Counted from the first letter of the stretch, positions 1 through 6,762 are shown. The stretch: DNA of 9,816 nucleotides from Pseudomonadota bacterium (GCA_018822065.1 JAHJKV010000160.1:1-9816); one strand, 5' to 3'. Notes: generated by a model not told the origin, from the letters alone. Program-made: numbers and translations.

Positions 1-1838
1 CAGGCTATATAATTAAAAACCAATACCAGGCCGCCCAGGCCGGGGAGATCACCGAGAAGGAGGCCCAGCAGAGGGCGTTGGAGCAGATGCGCCTGGTGCG
101 CTACGGCAACAACGACTACCTGTGGATTTCCGATTTCAATTCCGTATTGATCTCCCATCCGGATCCCAACCTGAACGGTGCCGATTTTTCGCAAGTCCTC
201 GATGTCTATAACAACTACATCGTCCCACCCATGGTCGAGGTTGCCAGAACCAAAGGAGAGGGCTTCACCTCCTACTGGTGGAACAGACTGGACATGGAGG
301 AACCTTCAGAGAAGCTCACCTACTCCACCCTGTTCGAACCCTGGAGTTGGGTCTACGGCACAGGGGTTTACCTCGACGACATCAAAGCCGAGGTGGATAG
401 GCGCAAGTCGGAACTGATCGAAGAATTACGCGAACTGATGCGGGAGATGGTCATCGGGGAAACGGGATACATGTATATCTTTTCCTCGGACATGACCATG
501 CTCATACATCCCAATCCCGAATACGAGAGCAAGAACCTGAGCAGCCTGGAGGACCCGAAAACCGGCCGTCCACTTCTCCTGGAACTTGAGGAGGTCGCCG
601 CCAATCCGGGCACCAACCTGCAATATCTATGGGACCGCCCGGACGATCCGGGCAACTACGTCTACGAAAAAATCAGCTGGGTGCTCCACAACGAGTATTT
701 CGACTGGTACATCGCAAGCTCGGTCTACACCGACGAGCTTTACAGCCAGTCCAGGTTCCTGACCACCAACATATCGATCATCACCGGAATCATCTTCCTG
801 CTTTCCCTGACCCTGGGAGGACTGTTCCTGCGGAAGTTCATAAAGCCCATCGAGAAGCTCTCCTCCGTGGCCCTCCAGGTCCAGGCAGGGGACCTCAAGG
901 TTCGAAGTGGAGTCCAACGGAACGACGAGATAGGCATACTGGCCCGAGAATTCGACAACATGATCGAAAAGTTGGACGGTCACGTCGAGCAACTTGATGC
1001 CACGGTCAAGGAAAAGACACGGGAACTGGCCGACAACTATGACAAGCTGGAATACGCCAACAAGCATATCCTGGAGAGCATTTACTACGCCCGGACCATC
1101 CAGCAGGCCATCCTCCCGCGCATGAACATAGTTCCGCCCGGGGTCCGGGAACTCTTCATCCTGTGGCGACCGAAGGACATCATCGGGGGCGACATCTACT
1201 GGCAACGACGCACGGAGGACGGTTTCCTGCTCGCGGTCATCGACTGCACCGGGCATGGGGTGCCCGGGGCGATCATGACCATGGTCGCCAGCATAACCCT
1301 GAACCAAGTGGTCCAGGAGCACGGCCGATCCGGCCCCGGAATGATTCTCAAGGAGATGAACAAGGCCGTCCAAAGCGTTCTGCGGCAACATTCTTCCGAC
1401 GCCAAATCGGATGACGGGCTGGACATGGGGCTTTGCCATGTTGACGCATCATCAGGTAAATTGGTATTTGCCGGGGCCAGAATCGGCCTGTTCGTGTGCG
1501 AAAACGATGAACTCAACGAAATCAAGGGCGACCGACAAAGCATCGGATACAAGTCCTCGGACATGGATTTCGAATTCACCGAACACGTGGTCGACCTCGG
1601 GCTCGGCACAAGCATCTACATGACCACGGACGGACTGATCGGCCAGGTAGGAGGAGAGAGCTGCCTGCCCTTTGGAAGGACCCGGTTTGCAGAATTCATA
1701 CAGAAGCGCCATCATGAGCCCTTCTCGGAGCAAAAGCTGGTGCTTGAAAATATATTGTCTGAGTACCAGGGCGACCAGGAACAACGTGACGACATAACCG
1801 TCGTGGGATTCAAGTGCCAGGAAGGGGGACGGGGATGA
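1..1838 (+). CDS. siaA: SiaA-like Cache-HAMP-SpoIIE/PP2C phosphatase, 5' partial
   Basis: Membrane sensor phosphatase, inferred to dephosphorylate the SiaC protein encoded two genes downstream. The frame is open from base 3, so the TTG at 78 is not the true start and the N-terminus with its first membrane helix lies outside the window. Numbering from that TTG, residues 1-105 carry Cache signatures (YLWI, SHPDPNLNG, the PWSWVYGTGVYLDDI stretch). A second Cache-like unit follows at about 115-220 (GETGYMYIF, LIHPNP). Next come a membrane helix at about 229-251, a HAMP segment at about 252-305, a coiled coil to about 335, and a SpoIIE/PP2C domain at 340-580. Likely metal-binding acids are D372 (GGDIYW), D389 (IDCTGHG), D518 (TTDGL) and D571/D572 (RDDITVVG). 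The stop overlaps the next start by four bases (ATGA), indicating translational coupling. The SiaA name rests on domain order and on the three genes that follow. Which ligand the Cache region senses is unknown. Confidence 0.9.
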   Translation, partial: GYIIKNQYQAAQAGEITEKEAQQRALEQMRLVRYGNNDYLWISDFNSVLISHPDPNLNGADFSQVLDVYNNYIVPPMVEVARTKGEGFTSYWWNRLDMEEPSEKLTYSTLFEPWSWVYGTGVYLDDIKAEVDRRKSELIEELRELMREMVIGETGYMYIFSSDMTMLIHPNPEYESKNLSSLEDPKTGRPLLLELEEVAANPGTNLQYLWDRPDDPGNYVYEKISWVLHNEYFDWYIASSVYTDELYSQSRFLTTNISIITGIIFLLSLTLGGLFLRKFIKPIEKLSSVALQVQAGDLKVRSGVQRNDEIGILAREFDNMIEKLDGHVEQLDATVKEKTRELADNYDKLEYANKHILESIYYARTIQQAILPRMNIVPPGVRELFILWRPKDIIGGDIYWQRRTEDGFLLAVIDCTGHGVPGAIMTMVASITLNQVVQEHGRSGPGMILKEMNKAVQSVLRQHSSDAKSDDGLDMGLCHVDASSGKLVFAGARIGLFVCENDELNEIKGDRQSIGYKSSDMDFEFTEHVVDLGLGTSIYMTTDGLIGQVGGESCLPFGRTRFAEFIQKRHHEPFSEQKLVLENILSEYQGDQEQRDDITVVGFKCQEGGRG

Positions 1839-2389
1839 TTGAAGACATGTACGAATTGTACAAGACGTTGAAAAATGAAGGGATTCTCTTCTGCTTCATC
1901 GGGCCGATTTCCCAGAGCGTGGTCGAAGGCATCGGCGCGGCTCTCAGGCACAAGATGGAGTTGGCGGATACGACCATAACGGTTTCTCAGCGGGTGTTCT
2001 CGATCTTCGTGGAACAGATGCAGAACGTGGTCAATTATTCCGCTGAAAAAGTGAACAAAGACGAACAAATTGACGGCGACCTGCGCTTCGGCATGATCGT
2101 TGTCGGTCAAAAAACCAACGGACAATTCTACATTGTGAGCGGAAATCACATCCACAAGGACGATACCGAGCGCATCATGGGACTTCTGGACACACTCAAG
2201 CAAATGGACAAGGAAGAACTCAAGGCCCTTTACAAGGAGCAGCGCAAACTGAGCCCGCCCGAGGGAAGCAAAGGCGCCGGCCTGGGGCTGATCGAAACGG
2301 CGCGCAAGGCCAGCCAACCCATTGAGTACACCCTGACGTCCTCGGTGGAAGGTCGGCACAACTTCTTGTCCATACAAGCCGTGATATAG
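1835..2389 (+). CDS. siaB: SiaB-like GHKL-fold protein kinase
   Basis: Predicted 184-residue cytoplasmic kinase that, in the characterised Pseudomonas system, phosphorylates SiaC on a hydroxyl residue. The ATG at 1835 is preferred to the GTG at 1814 because it overlaps the siaA stop as ATGA and follows a G-rich ribosome site (AAGGGGGA). A degenerate GHKL ATP-binding site is visible: an N-box-like helix with E60 and N64 (VEQMQNVVNYS) and a glycine-rich G-box-like loop at 147-152 (GAGLGL) after PPEGSK. There is no membrane segment or sensor domain, so its input is presumably the opposing phosphatase SiaA and the ATP supply. It sits directly between the phosphatase and the substrate protein. The family (DUF6272) is assigned from these motifs and the gene order; kinase activity is inferred. 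Confidence 0.85.
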   Translation: MIEDMYELYKTLKNEGILFCFIGPISQSVVEGIGAALRHKMELADTTITVSQRVFSIFVEQMQNVVNYSAEKVNKDEQIDGDLRFGMIVVGQKTNGQFYIVSGNHIHKDDTERIMGLLDTLKQMDKEELKALYKEQRKLSPPEGSKGAGLGLIETARKASQPIEYTLTSSVEGRHNFLSIQAVI

Positions 2390-2399
2390 GGGGCGTGCC

Positions 2400-2789
2400 A
2401 TGGATGAACTCTACATCGAGGCAACAAAATCATCTCCTCTGGTCAAATTCGACCCGAAGAACAACGTGCTGGAAATCGTGGGCGAGTCCTATCCGGAAAA
2501 CGCTGTGAAGTTCTATGCCCCGATGTTCGAATGGCTGAACAACAACCTTGGCCACCTGAATTCCCAGCCCCTGACCGTGAACCTGAACGTCAGCTACTTC
2601 AACAGCAGCAGTTCCAAGGCGCTGATGAACCTCTTCGACGTCCTTGAGGAGACCTTCCAGAAAGTTGGGAAGATCACGGTCAACTGGCTATATCTCGGTG
2701 AGAACGAAACCGCCCAGGAGTGCGGCGAGGAATTTCAGGAGGATCTGGAGTTCCTTCCGTTCAATCTGGTCAAAATTGAAAACGGTTGA
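2400..2789 (+). CDS. siaC: SiaC-like DUF1987 phospho-switch protein
   Basis: Small 129-residue cytoplasmic protein. In P. aeruginosa its unphosphorylated form binds and activates the diguanylate cyclase SiaD, and phosphorylation by SiaB blocks this. The ATG at 2400 is ten bases after the siaB stop and follows a GGGGG-rich ribosome site. Family hallmarks are the GESYPENA segment (28-35), the FEWL helix (43-46), and the YFNSSSSKALM stretch (66-76) containing the phosphorylation site. The residue aligned with the Pseudomonas phospho-threonine appears to be S69 here, judged from memory of that protein. The fold is expected to resemble STAS anti-sigma-factor antagonists. Placement immediately before the GGDEF gene supports the assignment. 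Confidence 0.88.
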   Translation: MDELYIEATKSSPLVKFDPKNNVLEIVGESYPENAVKFYAPMFEWLNNNLGHLNSQPLTVNLNVSYFNSSSSKALMNLFDVLEETFQKVGKITVNWLYLGENETAQECGEEFQEDLEFLPFNLVKIENG

Positions 2790-2793
2790 AAAC

Positions 2794-3531
2794 ATGACCG
2801 AAGACCTGTTCAAGCGTGAAGCCACGATAATCCGGCATGCTGAAGACCTCGCGGCAAGCCCCGACAACGTAGACAACCCTCTCTTGCCCGAGTTCCAGTC
2901 GCTTCTCGGACACTACATGAAGCTTCTCAACCAGGCCAAACGCTTGGTCAAGATGTCGGACCGAATGCAAGGAAACCTGAACATTCTGAACGAACAGTTG
3001 GAGCATCTGTCCTCGATCGACGGGCTGACAGGCATCCCCAACCGCCGCCATTTCGACGAGGTATTGGAAACCGAATTGAAACGCGCCTATCGCGACAAAA
3101 TGCCCCTGTCGGTGATCATGGTCGATATCGATTATTTCAAAGCCTACAATGATCAATACGGGCACATGAAGGGTGACAAGTGTCTGCGGCTCGTGGCCCA
3201 GACCCTGTCCGAAGCGCCCAAGCGCCCGACCGAGATTGTCGGCCGTTACGGCGGAGAGGAGTTCGTGGCCGCCCTGCCCAACACCGGAATGCAGGGAGCC
3301 CTGATCGTTGCCGAACGCATGCGGACAATGATCCAGGATCTTGACATTCCTCATGAATCATCGCCAATAGCCAGCCAGGTCACCTTGAGCTTCGGAGTTG
3401 CCTGCGAAACCCAATATAGGGAGGAGCGGGGGGCCGAAAGTCTGATCCAGGCCGCCGACCAGATGCTTTACGAAGCCAAGCGCCTCGGACGCAACCGGGT
3501 CCACCCCGTCTGTTCGGACGACACGCCCTGA
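2794..3531 (+). CDS. siaD: SiaD-like soluble GGDEF diguanylate cyclase
   Basis: Predicted diguanylate cyclase making c-di-GMP from two GTP; 245 residues, no membrane helix. The ATG at 2794 lies four bases after the siaC stop with only a weak ribosome site (TTGAAAAC), so it is probably translated by coupling to siaC. The frame remains open upstream to 2644, but that part overlaps siaC and reads as arginine-rich nonsense. Residues 1-70 form a helical, probably coiled-coil region that would dimerise and contact SiaC. The GGDEF domain begins at DGLTGIPNRR (76-85), with the metal ligand D111 in MVDIDYFK and the active-site GGEEF at 153-157. The product-inhibition site five residues earlier is RPTE (144-147) rather than RxxD, so feedback control could be weaker or altered. 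It is the output enzyme of the operon; biofilm or adhesion control is inferred from Pseudomonas. Confidence 0.93.
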   Translation: MTEDLFKREATIIRHAEDLAASPDNVDNPLLPEFQSLLGHYMKLLNQAKRLVKMSDRMQGNLNILNEQLEHLSSIDGLTGIPNRRHFDEVLETELKRAYRDKMPLSVIMVDIDYFKAYNDQYGHMKGDKCLRLVAQTLSEAPKRPTEIVGRYGGEEFVAALPNTGMQGALIVAERMRTMIQDLDIPHESSPIASQVTLSFGVACETQYREERGAESLIQAADQMLYEAKRLGRNRVHPVCSDDTP

Positions 3532-3675
3532 TCCGAAGCTTTGGTGCTCCCCCCCTGGCCCCCCAACTCTGCGAATATGAGCCGCATGCTCGGAAACTTC
3601 GCGATCTCGGAGTTCAGCCGGGGTGGCCCCGACGATCTCGTCATCCACGATTTTGATGTAGTCCCCGACAGTCAC
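3358..3675 (-). pseudogene. Possible decayed minus-strand reading frame, unidentified
   Basis: From a GTG at 3675, preceded by a purine-rich GGGGAGGAG ribosome-like site, a minus-strand frame begins VTVGDYIKIVDDEIVGATPA and continues through ELRDREVSEHAAHIRRVGG. The first 45 residues or so have protein-like composition. After the G-rich tracts at about 3549-3562 the frame runs antisense through the 3' end of siaD and looks random. I do not recognise a family. It may be the remnant of a small gene damaged when an insertion sequence landed beside it (see 3711-3798), or it may be chance. Only the part between about 3540 and 3675 has any claim to be genuine. Confidence 0.2.
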
Positions 3676-3710
3676 CGGAGCCTGCTCCTCCCCTGCAATG
3701 CCCCGCAAAC

Positions 3711-3798
3711 TAGGTCCATTGCCAAGTAAAGAATTTTGGCCCAAAAGGGACAGGAGTTTCATATGCGCAAATCGAAGTTCAGTGAGTATCAGGCCGTC
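3711..3798 (+). mobile_element. Probable remnant of an IS3-type insertion sequence, orfA 5' end
   Basis: An ATG at 3763, six bases after an AGGAG ribosome site (3752-3756), starts the peptide MRKSKFSEYQ. This matches the usual opening of IS3-family OrfA transposase subunits (M-K/R-K-S-R/K-F-S/T-E-x-Q-I). Similarity stops after about ten codons, where the frame meets the T-rich sequence following the rhodanese gene and terminates at 3850-3852. The roughly 50 bases before the ATG have the length expected of an IS left end, and they contain the 13-base palindrome TTTTGGCCCAAAA. No orfB or right end is present, so it cannot move on its own. The left boundary is approximate. The call rests on one short peptide, hence moderate confidence. 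Confidence 0.45.
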
Positions 3799-3812
3799 TT
3801 TCTTTTTTTGGG

Positions 3813-4115
3813 TCAGTTTCCCTTGTATTCTTGCAGGCCGCCTTCAAGGTAGCGGGCTTCGAACCCGGCCAGGGACAGGGCTTTTTGGACGGATTGGCTG
3901 ACCGCCCCTCCCCGGACGCAGTAAACGATGATAGGGCGGTAGCTCGGCAGGTCGTCTGCCCAGTCATCCACTGCGGTGGGGTCCTGCCACTGGGCGTCCC
4001 CGATGGTGCGAGGATCCTTTTCACGGTCCTCGCGGCGTCGCACATCTAGGACTAGCGGTTCTTCGCCACTGTCCATCTCTTGTTCGAATTTCTCCTGGGA
4101 AATACTGGCAGACAT
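3813..4115 (-). CDS. Single-domain rhodanese sulfurtransferase
   Basis: Predicted 100-residue cytoplasmic sulfurtransferase that carries sulfane sulfur as a cysteine persulfide. The ATG at 4115 is chosen over an upstream start at 4157 because AAGGAAAG stands just before it and the protein then has the normal length of a one-domain rhodanese. Visible are the N-terminal LVLDVRRRED segment (21-30), the active-site loop with the nucleophile C66 in YCVRGGAVSQ (65-74), and the C-terminal YLEGGLQEYK motif (89-98). There is no signal peptide. It lies 251 bases downstream of the HdrD-like selenoprotein gene on the same strand. The gap is long enough for its own promoter, so membership of the hdr operon is uncertain, though the thiol/disulfide theme fits. 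Confidence 0.88.
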   Translation of the reverse strand: MSASISQEKFEQEMDSGEEPLVLDVRRREDREKDPRTIGDAQWQDPTAVDDWADDLPSYRPIIVYCVRGGAVSQSVQKALSLAGFEARYLEGGLQEYKGN

Positions 4116-4366
4116 TACTGACTTTCCTTGTGGGACTAAGAGTTGAAGGCCCAGCACTCAAACATGCACGGCCCCGAATAATTGCGGTTCCGTATCCCTT
4201 TTATCCCAGTACGCGGATGCACACAATAACCAGGGCCGTGGTTTTCTCCCCTTTTTGGAAGACAACGGTCTATTTTTATTATCCAGCGCTCAGACCTTTG
4301 GCCCCGTCTGATCGCGCCTGTCCATTGCGCACGTCAAGGGAGGTCGAGCCCCTTTCCCCTGATTCC
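4116..4366. other. Intergenic region upstream of the rhodanese gene
   Basis: A 251-base gap between the stop of the HdrD-like gene and the rhodanese start, both on the minus strand. No credible gene was seen. It is more AT-rich than its neighbours at about 4190-4290, as expected of a promoter region. A minus-strand TTATTG...GATAAA pair near 4230-4200 could be a weak -35/-10 with 18-base spacing, but this is a guess. An 8-base inverted repeat, CACGGCCC at 4167-4174 and GGGCCGTG at 4233-4240, flanks this stretch. It could be a transcript structure or an operator, or chance. No terminator with a T-run was identified directly after the HdrD-like gene. Confidence 0.35.
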
Positions 4367-5683
4367 CTACAACCCCAGTTCGGCCAGACGCTCTTCCAGA
4401 TAACCGCGCTCGTTTTCGCCCAAAATGCCCATGGACAGGCAGATAAGCGTCCACAGGTGCACCACGGGGATGTCCTTGCCCGCATGGTGGATGAGGTCGT
4501 GGATTTGCGAATGACAGTTGTGGCACGGTGCAATGCAATAGTCCGCACCGGTGTCCAGAATCTGCTTGAGCTTGATGGCTCCGTATGCCCGACGCTCTTC
4601 GGTGTAGCCAGATTGCAGGTAACCACCTCCTCCGCCGCAACAATAGTTGTTGGACTTGTTGGGGTACATCTCGATCAGATGCTCCTCGCCCACGACGGAC
4701 TTGGCCACAAAACGCAGGTCTTCGGCCACCGGGTCGCCGAAGGATTTGCGCACCAATTGGCAGGGATCCTGAAGAGTGAAGGTTATGCCCAAGTCCTTGT
4801 TCCAATCGGAACTGACGGACAGCTTGCCTTCCCTGATCCACCGCGCATACAGGCGGATGATGGATTCGATCTCAAAATTATGCTTAATTCCAAACTTTTG
4901 CAGTCCGACCCGGACTGCGTACATTTCATGGCCTCATTCGGTGTTCAGCCAGTATTTGCACCCCAGGTCGTCCACAGCTTTGGCCTTGTTGCGAACAACG
5001 GTTTCCCATGCCTCGTCATCGGCCAGGAACATGCAGTAGTTTTCAGCGGCCCAACCCACGGTGCTGTATGTCCAATCCGCACCCACTGTGTGCAGAATCT
5101 TCCAAAGGGGCACCATCTCATCGGGTTCGGTTACGGGCTCGCGGGAATTCTGGTTCAAAAAATAGGTGGCCCCTTTGCGGTTAAAGGATACCGCCAGGTC
5201 GTCCCAACCTTCCTGGGTCTCCTTGACCTCCTCAAGGATATCCTCGGCCACGAACTGAAAATCCTCGCTCCGCGCACCCATGGCAGAGTTTCCCTCGGTC
5301 TTCAGGGCCTGTTCACAGGAACCTAGAATCCCCTTGGGCCGAGTTTCGCGCGGCCAGGATGCCCGGACCTCGTAGACCAGACGCGGAATGTCGATCGCCA
5401 TTGGACAGGCATACACGCATCGCTGGCACATGGTGCACATCCATACCCAGGGAGTGGAGGTGATTTCCTCATCCTGACCCAGGGCGCAGAGCCGCAGGAA
5501 TTTGCGCGGGTCCATGTCATGCAGACCCGAAGCTGGGCAGCCTGATGAGCACAGTCCACAGGTCAGGCACATGGACAGGTTGCCGCCCTCGGGCAGCAAC
5601 TCCTTGACCTTGTCCAGAAAGACACTTTGGTGCGGAACCACCATCGGAGTCGCTCTGGTTGTTTCCATTGTGGCATCAGCCAT
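4367..5683 (-). CDS. HdrD/DsrK/HmcF-like Fe-S oxidoreductase, predicted selenoprotein (Sec250)
   Basis: Predicted 438-residue cytoplasmic electron-transfer protein combining an HdrC-like relay with HdrB-like CCG domains; family members reduce disulfides or pass electrons to thiol chemistry. ATG at 5683 follows AAGGAGAA at good spacing. Residues 39-49 (C39, C42, C45, C49) and 83-93 (C83, C86, C89, C93) are two [4Fe-4S] ferredoxin motifs. The first CCG domain spans about 188-265 and the second about 300-400, with C308, the CCG at 348-350 and C387/C390 as likely cluster ligands. Codon 250 is TGA (4936-4934), lying exactly where relatives have Cys in the ECGHA motif: before it reads YWLNTE, after it GHEMYAVR, same frame. 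A SECIS-like hairpin follows, so selenocysteine insertion is the best reading. Downstream of usp by 92 bases, in the hdr block. The natural substrate is unknown, and no membrane partner is visible. Confidence 0.85.
4900..4918 (-). promoter_or_regulatory. Bacterial SECIS element (SelB recruitment hairpin)
   Basis: On the transcript strand, GCAGTCCG (4918-4911) pairs perfectly with CGGACTGC (4907-4900), closing an apical GGU triloop (4910-4908). The loop begins 23 nucleotides after the in-frame UGA, inside the roughly 16-37 window accepted for bacterial SECIS elements. GGU in the loop is the feature SelB recognises in E. coli fdhF. The hairpin lies within the coding sequence, encoding residues AVRVGLQ. 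An 8-bp perfect stem with this loop at this distance is unlikely by chance, and it turns the in-frame stop into a supported selenocysteine codon. Confidence 0.85.
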
Positions 5684-5719
5684 GGCCGTTCTCCTTGTCT
5701 TGCTGTCGTTTCAGCCAAG

Positions 5720-5747
5720 TCCCACCCCCGAATTCAGGGGGGTGGGA
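5720..5747. repeat. Intercistronic 10-bp stem-loop between usp and the selenoprotein gene
   Basis: TCCCACCCCC (5720-5729) and GGGGGTGGGA (5738-5747) form a perfect 10-bp, very GC-rich stem with an 8-base loop. It sits in the 92-base gap between the usp stop (5776) and the selenoprotein start (5683). On the transcribed minus strand no run of T follows, so it does not look like a rho-independent terminator. It may protect transcript ends, mark a processing site, or attenuate transcription into the selenoprotein gene. Confidence 0.6.
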
Positions 5748-5775
5748 AAGATACACGTGTCTTCGTCTCGCCCGC

Positions 5776-6726
5776 CTAGATGACCGGTTCGGCGACCTTC
5801 GCCTGGTCGGCGGTGGTGCCATCCTGCTCATACATAAGCCCGCACCGCAGGTCGAAGTGCTTGTTCACGCTCATGGTCGGCACTTCAGAATTGAGCGCCA
5901 CCTGGGTCACGGTGGACCCCATGAACGCCTTCTCCGGGTCGGTCTCCTTGGAGTGGTGGGCCATTATCACCAGATCAGCATGGAGTTCGTTGCTGAGCTT
6001 CAATATCTCCATGGAAGGCTTGCCTGCCAGGGCCTCGAAACTGAAGTCGTCAACACCGCGCAGGCGTTCAACATACTCCTCGGCCAGCCGCTCACGGGTG
6101 TCTGTCAGAACGCGCTTCACCTCGTCCTCGGGCAGTTGCCCGGTGATCCCCTCGGTATTCAGACAGTGGACCACGGTCAAGTGCGCCTTGTACTGCCGGG
6201 CCATTTGGCCACCATAGTTCACGGCGCATTCGGACTGCTCGGAGAAATCCGTCGCCACCAGGATGTGCTTGAAGTTGTGCTCCCCATAAGGCGTTTCCTT
6301 GGTGACGATCATCACCGGGCTCTTGGCCCGACGGCTGACCTTCTCCAAGGTGCTGCCCGCCATGCCCCACATCTTGGAGCGCTTCTCGGCGAACTCCTCG
6401 GTGTGCGGCCCCATGACGATGAGGTCGCTGTTGACCTTGCGGGCAATGCGCAGAAGCTCGGCATGAGGCATGCCGGGCACGCAGATGATCTCAAGGTTCG
6501 GCAGGTCCTTGGTCTTGGCGGCCAACCGCTCGGCGATCTCCGCCTTGATGCGCTCGGTCTCGCCCGAGGCCTGCAGGGTTTCCATGTCACCCCACCCCTG
6601 GGCCATGCCGGCCACATGCACGAGATACAGCTTGGCGTCGAACCGTTGGGCAAACCCGATGGCCGCATCAACCGCGCACTGGTCCTCTCCACTTGTCGTC
6701 ACTCCGCATACGATGTCCTTAAACAT
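5776..6726 (-). CDS. Tandem-domain universal stress protein (UspA family)
   Basis: A 316-residue cytoplasmic protein with two Usp domains. Domain 1 spans about residues 1-142 (MFKDIVCGVTTSG ... DLIVMGPHTE ... GSTLEKVSRRAKSPVMIV). Domain 2 spans about 150-290 (FKHILVATDFSEQSE ... DLVIMAHHSK ... MGSTVTQVALNSEVPTMSV). Usp domains bind ATP or AMP through a G-x2-G-x9-G-S/T loop. Domain 1 keeps the initial MG and final GST with a longer intervening stretch. Domain 2 keeps GST but has MAH in place of MG. The ATG at 6726 follows AAGGGGGG. It is 36 bases downstream of hdrB, so the two are probably co-transcribed. Its role in an Hdr-type cluster is not known; it could sense nucleotide or energy state, or help assembly. 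The family call is firm, the role is open. Confidence 0.93.
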   Translation of the reverse strand: MFKDIVCGVTTSGEDQCAVDAAIGFAQRFDAKLYLVHVAGMAQGWGDMETLQASGETERIKAEIAERLAAKTKDLPNLEIICVPGMPHAELLRIARKVNSDLIVMGPHTEEFAEKRSKMWGMAGSTLEKVSRRAKSPVMIVTKETPYGEHNFKHILVATDFSEQSECAVNYGGQMARQYKAHLTVVHCLNTEGITGQLPEDEVKRVLTDTRERLAEEYVERLRGVDDFSFEALAGKPSMEILKLSNELHADLVIMAHHSKETDPEKAFMGSTVTQVALNSEVPTMSVNKHFDLRCGLMYEQDGTTADQAKVAEPVI

Positions 6727-6762
6727 GATAGCCCCCCTTTCCTTCGGGTTGATTGCTTATGG

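Noticed and set aside
627..1439. 270-residue minus-strand open frame
   Set aside because: Antisense to the Cache/HAMP/PP2C gene, whose motifs are unmistakable; no ribosome site or family pattern.
3505..3540. Possible terminator after siaD (TTCGGA ... TCCGAA)
   Set aside because: Only a 6-bp stem with a loop of about 15 bases and no T-run downstream; too weak to call.
4521..4536. Sigma-54-like TGGCACG...TGC sequence on the plus strand
   Set aside because: Spacing between the two halves is one base too long, it lies inside a minus-strand gene, and no plus-strand gene follows.
4934..4936. TGA as a simple nonsense mutation or as the boundary of two genes
   Set aside because: Frame, protein family motif and length continue without interruption across it, the second part has no ribosome site at its first ATG (4924), and a SECIS-like hairpin follows at the right distance.
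4130..5326. 398-residue plus-strand open frame
   Set aside because: It lies wholly antisense to the rhodanese leader and the well-supported HdrD-like gene, has no recognisable motifs, and is explained by codon bias of the opposite strand.
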